Translations under genes and position numbers: made by a program | In this document: positions 59,201-64,000 of the stretch, one piece after another | Position numbering within the stretch: position 1 is the first letter of the stretch | Layout of the letters: every line of letters begins with the position of its first letter | Assembly (NCBI GenBank): GCA_035703165.1 | Contig: DASSYR010000046.1 | Span: 62,001 to 126,000, forward strand | Direction of reading: 5' to 3' | From: AWTP1-9 sp035703165 | Lineage (GTDB): Bacteria > Bacteroidota > Bacteroidia > Chitinophagales > Chitinophagaceae | DNA: 64,000 nt | Notes under the pieces: generated by a model | The model's input: only the letters and a program-made list of their open reading frames with translations | What the model was told of the DNA's origin: nothing | Database searches by the model: none

Positions 59201-61720
59201 CTTGCACTTAAAGCTAATGTGCGGCAGATTGCAGAAACTTACAGAAAAGCATACCCCAATGCAAGGATACTGGCTCCTGACGAAAATGATTTTACTCCCG
59301 CTAAACGATTGCGGCTATTTCATGAAATAAAAAATAATAACTGGGATTGCATTATTCTCACTCATGACCAATTTGGAAAAATTCCTCAAAGCCCGGAAAT
59401 ACAAAAACAGATTTTTGAGACAGAACTGGATAATGTAGAAAGAGATTTGCATACCCTTAAAGAAATGGGTGGTGAAATTTCCCGCCGCATGTTGAAGGGC
59501 TTAGAAATACGCAAAACAAACCTTGGTGTAAAACTGCAGGAGTTAAGAAAAAACATCGAAGAAAAGAAGGATGCAGGTATCAACTTTCGGGAACTGGGTA
59601 TTGACCATTTGTTTGTTGATGAAGCCCACAAGTATAAAAATCTTACTTACACCACAAGGCATGACCGGGTGGCTGGATTGGGAAACAAAGAAGGAAGCCA
59701 GAAAGCACTGAATATGCTGTTCGCAGTTCGGGAACTGCAAACAAGATTTAACAGTGACTTGTGTGTTACTTTTTTATCAGGCACACCTATCAGTAACAGC
59801 CTTACTGAAATGTACCTGCTGTTTAAATACCTGCGTCCAAAAGAAATGGAACGACAGCGGATTGAAAACTTTGATGCCTGGGCAGCCGTGTTTGCAAAAA
59901 AGACAACAGACTTTGAATTTTCTGTTACCAATGAAATTATTGCGAAAGAAAGGTTTCGGCATTTTATAAAAGTTCCTGAACTGGCATTGTTCTACAATGA
60001 GATTACTGACTATAAAACAGCAAAGCATATTAATTTGGATAAACCTGAAATTGATGAACAGTTAATCAATATTCCACCAACACCAGAACAACAGGAATTT
60101 ACAATACGATTAATGCAATTTGCAAAAACCGGCAATGGTGAATTAATTGGCAGGCCAAGACTGACAGATGAAGAAGATAAGGGTCGTATGCTGATTGCAA
60201 CGAACTATGCAAAAAAAATGGCGGCGGATATGCGGCTGATTGACTCCGGCAAATACAATGACCATCCAAATAATAAAGTAAATGTTTGTGCAAGAAAAGT
60301 AGCTGAAGTATATGAGCAAAGCAAGGAACACAAAGGCACTCAAATTGTATTTTGTGACATTGGTACGCCAAAGCCTGATGAGTTTAATATCTATGATGCC
60401 CTTAAAGAAAAACTTATTACTGATTTTAAAGTCTATGCTAATCATATCACTTTCATTCATGATTGGACGGATAAGCAAAAGCCGGAACTATTCCGTAAAA
60501 TGAACAATGGCGAAATCCGCATTTTGCTGGGCAGTACAGAGAAAGCAGGCACAGGATTGAATGTTCAGGCGAAAGTTGTAGCTATGCACCACCTCGATAT
60601 CCCCTGGAAACCTTCTGAGTTAGAACAACGGGACGGCCGTGGCGCCAGGCAGGGGAATATAATTGCCAAAGAGTTTTACAATAACAAAGTGAAGAATTTT
60701 ATCTATGCTGTTGAGCAATCACTCGATAACTACAAATTCAATCTATTGAAGAATAAACAAACCTTTATCAGTCAGATGAAGAATTGTGAACTAAATGTAA
60801 GAACCATTGACGAAGGAAGTATTGATGAAAAGAGTGGTATGAATTTCTCCGAATACATCGCCATACTTTCTGGTGATACTACGCTGCTGGAGAAATCAAA
60901 GATGGAAAAGAAGATTGCTGTTTTAGAAAGTTTACGCAATGCCCACCATAAAGAAATATTCCGGTCAAGGTTTAAATTAGAAAATCTCCAGGAAGAAAAA
61001 GGTAAAACACTGCAATCTTTAGACAAGTTAAGTATAGATGAAAAGCAATACAAAAGTCAGTTACAGTATGATAAAGACGGAATAAAAATTAACCCTGTTC
61101 ATCTTGAAGGTCTAAATAGTGCAGACGCAGAAACTATCGGCAACCATTTAATCCGGCTCTACACAGCCTGGAAACCTGATATTGGTGACGATGATAATAA
61201 AAAGATTGGAGAACTGTATGACTTTGGTTTATTTATCCGCAGGCAAAAAGAAACTTATGAGGATAAAGGCCTGTTTGAATATAAATACAGTAATGTGTTT
61301 TATGCTGAAAGTAAACAAACCGGTATAAAATATTCATGGAATCAAGGGCATATTAATATTGATAATCCAAAGCTGGCAGCCCGGTATTTTTTAAATTCTA
61401 TTGACCGGGTGGAAACCTTAAAAGAAAAATATCAAAAAACATTACAGGAACTGGAACAGAATATTCCTATGCTGGAGAAAATTGTAGCCAAGCCATTTGA
61501 TAAAGAAGATGAATTGGCACAGTTAAAGAAAGACGTCTCAAGATTGGAAAGGGAGATTACGCTGAAGATACAGGCAAACCAGATTAAGCAGCATGATACG
61601 AATGAAATAACTCTTGTAGCCCCGGTTGTAAAAATGGAACCTGACACACCAAAAAGTGGTAAAAGTCTATTACCTAAGAAAAAAGCGGAAGAGGCAAAGG
61701 TAAAGGGGATGAGGATTTAA
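56216..61720 (+). CDS. very large DNA methylase-SNF2-type helicase of the mobile element
   Basis: 1834-residue protein. N-terminal N6-adenine methyltransferase domain: SAM-binding EPSSGAGVFI (131-140) and catalytic NIPF (201-204, variant of NPPY/F). Helicase domain about 930-1550: GLGKT (970-974), DEAH (1135-1138), LSGTPISNSLTEMY, and QRDGRGAR (1471-1478). The C-terminus is coiled-coil. Same architecture and length class as the methylase-helicases of Bacteroides conjugative transposons. Probably protects element DNA against restriction, or acts in transfer/replication; not proved. Confidence 0.87.
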   Translation: MSYNSQQKLKDNIEAIHIALDWSAGEQLTADQLSALKKYAGFGGLKAILFPNAAKEEWRKQNASKEDLKLYPAIIELHELLQSKLTEKEYKDAIDSIRNSILTAFYTPDIIPQILFNVLKEKGIDPTAIYEPSSGAGVFITEAVAAFPSLQKVNAIEKDFLTGKVLTALSSSLSIPASIQIKGFEDTPDSENGQYDLIVSNIPFGNFKVYDESIQDKGLTDKIHNYFFAKGLDKLKDGGLMAYITTDAFLNSPSNQFAREHLFSNADFISLNVMPDNLMKDTGNTEAPSHLLIVQKNQTKQSLSEEEKQLVKTVEQQNEFGNYHHNQYIVLHPEIILGNQIKPGKDQYGKAHEVVWQTGDINLIAHKMAETVAKGIDARFNTEAFRQKIKQVSRQTGKQLTYTTMPENKPDNSSVQLGLFDTGSSNTINRASAYINPLDTTVVDKKTAKILNIIRPADKPEHELIVLMTAKSTAFKQYVYKLYSNAEELQFSTNWMNAALLQHELSGISNILKRFDQQFYNDGEAVFHVSLGEDDRLEILKNINPLFKEGTLIVHNNRVGFVSYLASDDNEPVFMPSLQDKKDLGFYQQYTNIRDMYLSLTEKENTGIAADENLRKDLNEGYEALIKGYGLLNAAANRQRILKDEAFGLTMLSSIERKEGEQFIKSDILTQSLLPKQEVYTTDNPLEALAKSLNDKGKVDIEFIAAATDSTEPETITALGNHIYINPANNEWETADQFLSGNVVSKLRVASEEAEKNPDNLQLLKSLSALQKVQPEKIPFELLDFNLGERWLPESFYNRFASHLFEMHTDVSYFSSVDSFKVKPISSNAKTNQEYAVTTKSGKTTYGALLLEHALENTTPFYTYEVDLGDKTIRVPDSEAIQLAHQKIESIRNGFIDWLKELPDSDKKELETLYNDTFNCYVLREYNGNHLQFPGLDRKRLAIDDLYSSQKNSVWRIVQNRGALIDHEVGLGKTLTMVVASHEMKRLKIVNKPMILALKANVRQIAETYRKAYPNARILAPDENDFTPAKRLRLFHEIKNNNWDCIILTHDQFGKIPQSPEIQKQIFETELDNVERDLHTLKEMGGEISRRMLKGLEIRKTNLGVKLQELRKNIEEKKDAGINFRELGIDHLFVDEAHKYKNLTYTTRHDRVAGLGNKEGSQKALNMLFAVRELQTRFNSDLCVTFLSGTPISNSLTEMYLLFKYLRPKEMERQRIENFDAWAAVFAKKTTDFEFSVTNEIIAKERFRHFIKVPELALFYNEITDYKTAKHINLDKPEIDEQLINIPPTPEQQEFTIRLMQFAKTGNGELIGRPRLTDEEDKGRMLIATNYAKKMAADMRLIDSGKYNDHPNNKVNVCARKVAEVYEQSKEHKGTQIVFCDIGTPKPDEFNIYDALKEKLITDFKVYANHITFIHDWTDKQKPELFRKMNNGEIRILLGSTEKAGTGLNVQAKVVAMHHLDIPWKPSELEQRDGRGARQGNIIAKEFYNNKVKNFIYAVEQSLDNYKFNLLKNKQTFISQMKNCELNVRTIDEGSIDEKSGMNFSEYIAILSGDTTLLEKSKMEKKIAVLESLRNAHHKEIFRSRFKLENLQEEKGKTLQSLDKLSIDEKQYKSQLQYDKDGIKINPVHLEGLNSADAETIGNHLIRLYTAWKPDIGDDDNKKIGELYDFGLFIRRQKETYEDKGLFEYKYSNVFYAESKQTGIKYSWNQGHINIDNPKLAARYFLNSIDRVETLKEKYQKTLQELEQNIPMLEKIVAKPFDKEDELAQLKKDVSRLEREITLKIQANQIKQHDTNEITLVAPVVKMEPDTPKSGKSLLPKKKAEEAKVKGMRI

Positions 61721-61746
61721 TACGCAGTAGTCCTACCTTACTTACC
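61721..61746. repeat. TACGCA and GTAGTCCTACC, second copy of the transfer-region repeat
   Basis: TACGCAGTAGTCCTACC begins directly after the stop codon of the methylase-helicase. GTAGTCCTACC (61727-61737) equals 54771-54781; the next nine bases are similar. It lies 54 bases before the DUF4133 start, so it may regulate that gene or be part of a conserved non-coding element. Confidence 0.4.
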
Positions 61747-61800
61747 TGCATTAATTCCATCTTGGAAAACTATTTGCTGCATACTGTACTGTAAATATTT

Positions 61801-62136
61801 ATGTCCTCCTCCGTTTATCAAATCAACAAAGGCATTAACCGCAGCATTGAGTTCAAAGGACTCAAAGCTCAATATATCTGGTACCTGGGCGGCGGTTTAG
61901 TGGTGTTGCTGATACTATTTACAATACTCTATATCAGCGGCCTGGGTATCTTTTTTTGCCTGCCATTCATTGCTGTGCTTACTACAGCATTGTTTATGCG
62001 TATTTACAAACTAAGCCGCACTTATGGCGAACATGGCATGATGAAAAAGATAGCAAAACGTTCCGTACCTGATGTTATAAAAAGCTATTCAAAAGTGAAA
62101 CTGAAAAAGATGTTGCTGAATGAAAAACCTGAATGA
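61801..62136 (+). CDS. DUF4133 conjugal transfer protein (TraF-like)
   Basis: 111-residue protein with two membrane helices (about 28-65: IWYLGGGLVVLLILFTILYI, FFCLPFIAVLTTALFMRIYK) and a basic C-terminus (KAKRSVPDV-type, KVKLKKMLLNEKP). Fits DUF4133 of Bacteroidota conjugative elements, which sits next to the TraG ATPase. The TraG start at 62120 overlaps its last 17 bases. Confidence 0.85.
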   Translation: MSSSVYQINKGINRSIEFKGLKAQYIWYLGGGLVVLLILFTILYISGLGIFFCLPFIAVLTTALFMRIYKLSRTYGEHGMMKKIAKRSVPDVIKSYSKVKLKKMLLNEKPE

Positions 62137-64000
62137 GATATTGCCTGTATATGCCATCGAGCACAATGCCATCCTTTCTAAAATGGGTGATGTAACAGTT
62201 GTATTTGAAGTGCAGTTGCCAGAACTGTTCACCATGAGTAATGATGAATATGAAGCATTTCATCATGCGTGGATTAAAGCGATAAAAGTATTGCCTGTTA
62301 ATAGTGTGGTGCACAAACAGGATTGGTTTACTGAAGCAAAATATAAACCATCTTTTGTACAAGAGGACAATAGTTTTCTTACTCGTAGCAGCGACCGTTT
62401 TTTTAACGAACGGCCTTACTTAGACCATCGCTGCTATATCATGCTTACAAAAAAGCCAGTAAATCGAAAAACATCATCATCAATTTTCAGCAGCCTGTTA
62501 CGAAGAACGATTGTACCAGAAGAAACATTACAGCCAAAACACTTTTATGATTTTATGAACCATGTTGGGCAGTTTCAAAAGATATTAACCGACAGCGGTT
62601 TTATAAGCATGAAGCAAATTGAAAATAACTCACTGGCTGATTCTATACTACATTATCTCAACTTAGGTAATGATTCAGTTCTGCTAAGAGATATTGAATT
62701 TAAACCCGAATGGAAAATTGGTGAAAATCATTGCCAGCTTTATACAATGGCCGATGCTGAATTTGTTCCTGCGTTATGCGGTTCACGGATTAACTATGAT
62801 AAGTACTCCACTGATAAAACAAAATTCAGTGTAGGCTTTGCTTCACCTATCGGCCAGTTGCTTTCCTGCAATCACATCTATAATCAGTATGTGTTTATTG
62901 AGGATGTGCAGAAAACAATACAAAAACTGGAAAGTAAAAGACTGCGTTTGCAATCATTGTCTGCCTACAGCAGAGAAAATGCCATAAGCAAACAAGCGAC
63001 AGATGATTTTCTGAATGAGGCCATCAGTGAGCAACGACTACCTGTTAAAGCCCATTTTAATTTATTGGCATGGACAGATAACAAAGACGAATTGAAGAAC
63101 ATCAGAAACTTATGTTCGTCGGCACTTACTCAAATGGATGCCACTCCCAAATTAGAAACGGAAGGTTCAGCGCAAATATTTTGGGCTGGTATTCCGGGCA
63201 ATGCTGCCGACTTTCCGATGAATGATACATTTGACACTTTCAGTCCGCAGGCTTGTTGTTTCTTTAATTTGGAAACCAACTATCGTTCCTCTGTTAGCCC
63301 CATCGGTATTCGGTTGGGCGACCGTCTTTCAGGAAAACCTATTCATGTGGATATTTCGGATGAACCAATGGATAAAGGCATCTGCACCAACAGAAATAAA
63401 TTCATTTTGGGCCCTTCCGGCAGTGGAAAATCCTTCTTTACCAATCACATGGTAAGGAGTTACTACGAAAAAGGCACACATATTGTGCTGGTAGATGTGG
63501 GTCATTCCTACAAAGGCTTGTGTGATATGGTGAATGGTTATTATTTTACCTATTCGGAAACCAAGCCCATAAAGTTTAACCCGTTTTATATTGGTGAAGG
63601 CGATATACTGGACACTGAGAAAAAGGAAAGCATCAAGACATTGTTATTAGCTCTTTGGAAAAAAGACAATGAAACTTTTAATCGCAGCGAATATGTAGCC
63701 CTTTCAAATGCTTTGCAATTATATTTTGAGAAAGTAGAAAGCGATAAAAGCTTGTTCCCCTGCTTTGACAGCTTCTATGAATTTTTGAAAGATGATTTTG
63801 TAGCTGTACTGAAAGGCGATAATGTAAAGGATAAAGATTTTGATGTGTCCAATTTTTTGTATGTGCTGCGGCCATACTATAAAGGTGGTGAATTTGATTA
63901 TTTGTTGAACGCAAAGGAAAATCTGGATTTGCTGCAGCAGCGGTTTATAGTGTTTGAACTGGATAATATTAAGGACCATCCGATTCTGTTCCCTGTAGTA
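62120..64000 (+). CDS. TraG/VirB4-type conjugation ATPase, 5' part (truncated by window end)
   Basis: Open frame from ATG at 62120 with no stop up to the last base: 627 codons. It begins MKNLNEILPVYAIEHNAILS. Walker A GPSGSGKS is at residues 431-438 (FILG before it, FFTNHMV after), preceded by IGIRLGDRLSGKPIHVDISD. This matches TraG of Bacteroides-type conjugative transposons, the VirB4-like ATPase that drives assembly of the mating channel (family about 800 residues). The remaining 3' part lies beyond the right edge. Confidence 0.88.
   Translation, partial: MKNLNEILPVYAIEHNAILSKMGDVTVVFEVQLPELFTMSNDEYEAFHHAWIKAIKVLPVNSVVHKQDWFTEAKYKPSFVQEDNSFLTRSSDRFFNERPYLDHRCYIMLTKKPVNRKTSSSIFSSLLRRTIVPEETLQPKHFYDFMNHVGQFQKILTDSGFISMKQIENNSLADSILHYLNLGNDSVLLRDIEFKPEWKIGENHCQLYTMADAEFVPALCGSRINYDKYSTDKTKFSVGFASPIGQLLSCNHIYNQYVFIEDVQKTIQKLESKRLRLQSLSAYSRENAISKQATDDFLNEAISEQRLPVKAHFNLLAWTDNKDELKNIRNLCSSALTQMDATPKLETEGSAQIFWAGIPGNAADFPMNDTFDTFSPQACCFFNLETNYRSSVSPIGIRLGDRLSGKPIHVDISDEPMDKGICTNRNKFILGPSGSGKSFFTNHMVRSYYEKGTHIVLVDVGHSYKGLCDMVNGYYFTYSETKPIKFNPFYIGEGDILDTEKKESIKTLLLALWKKDNETFNRSEYVALSNALQLYFEKVESDKSLFPCFDSFYEFLKDDFVAVLKGDNVKDKDFDVSNFLYVLRPYYKGGEFDYLLNAKENLDLLQQRFIVFELDNIKDHPILFPVV

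Noticed and set aside
59647..60478. Minus-strand frames (for example 59647-59931 and 60143-60478) in the methylase-helicase
   Set aside because: Antisense to helicase motifs; no independent evidence of coding.

Overview
The window looks like part of an integrative conjugative element (ICE), or another conjugative genomic island, from a Bacteroidota bacterium, most likely of the Chitinophagaceae/Sphingobacteriia type. The phylum call rests on the transfer genes at the right end (DUF4134, the very large methylase-helicase, DUF4133, TraG-type ATPase), the many lipoproteins, Bacteroidota-restricted families (DUF4136, DUF3347, DUF6799, HYC_CC_PP-type proteins, GDCCVxC protein) and the AT-rich sequence. 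The family-level guess is inference.

Region 1 (38-21688, all minus strand) is a heavy-metal, probably copper/silver, detoxification island. An ArsR-type regulator (21383-21688) leads a run of genes: an RND pump encoded in two pieces (20052-21323 and 18097-20040), a TolC-type outer-membrane factor, two periplasmic adaptors, an MgtC/DUF4010 membrane protein, a PPK2 polyphosphate kinase, three small membrane proteins and a P-type ATPase. A second block has a small Cys-rich exported protein, a DUF3347 lipoprotein, another RND pump also split in two, a DUF4136 lipoprotein, a Cys-rich lipoprotein, a multicopper oxidase and an adaptor with two heavy-metal-binding domains. Both pumps are cut in the same cytoplasmic loop after the fourth transmembrane helix.

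Region 2 (21807-28512, minus) is a compact, overlapping set: cytoplasmic alpha-amylase, SRPBCC protein, PRPP synthetase, AMP/thymidine phosphorylase, beta-CASP metallo-hydrolase and a second DUF4136 lipoprotein. With the PPK2 of region 1 it suggests handling of AMP, ribose phosphate, polyphosphate and glucan under energy stress.

Region 3 (28544-35893, minus) encodes an electron-transfer module: a lipoprotein with four [4Fe-4S] clusters, an NrfD/PsrC-type quinone-binding membrane protein, two monohaem cytochromes c, a porin, another barrel, a YceI-like protein and proteins of unknown role. No molybdopterin catalytic subunit is present.

Region 4 (36133-51056, minus) mixes more metal genes (His-rich exported protein, a protein with five heavy-metal-binding repeats, two AraC regulators with an N-terminal HMA-like metal motif, an HMA-MauE membrane protein, a GDCCVxC protein) with a predicted HhH/nuclease protein, a beta-propeller lipoprotein, a zinc metalloprotease lipoprotein, an ECF sigma factor with a membrane-anchored barrel partner, and a sterol-desaturase/DUF2147 fusion.

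Region 5 (51261-64000, mostly plus) is the mobile-element core: a GNAT acetyltransferase, a membrane-anchored LuxR regulator, an RteC-like protein, an XRE regulator, then DUF4134, the 1834-residue methylase-helicase, DUF4133 and the start of the TraG ATPase, which runs off the right edge. Several inverted repeats and a long terminator-like stem-loop lie between these genes. No tRNA, rRNA, CRISPR array, insertion sequence or attachment site was recognised, and neither end of the element is visible.
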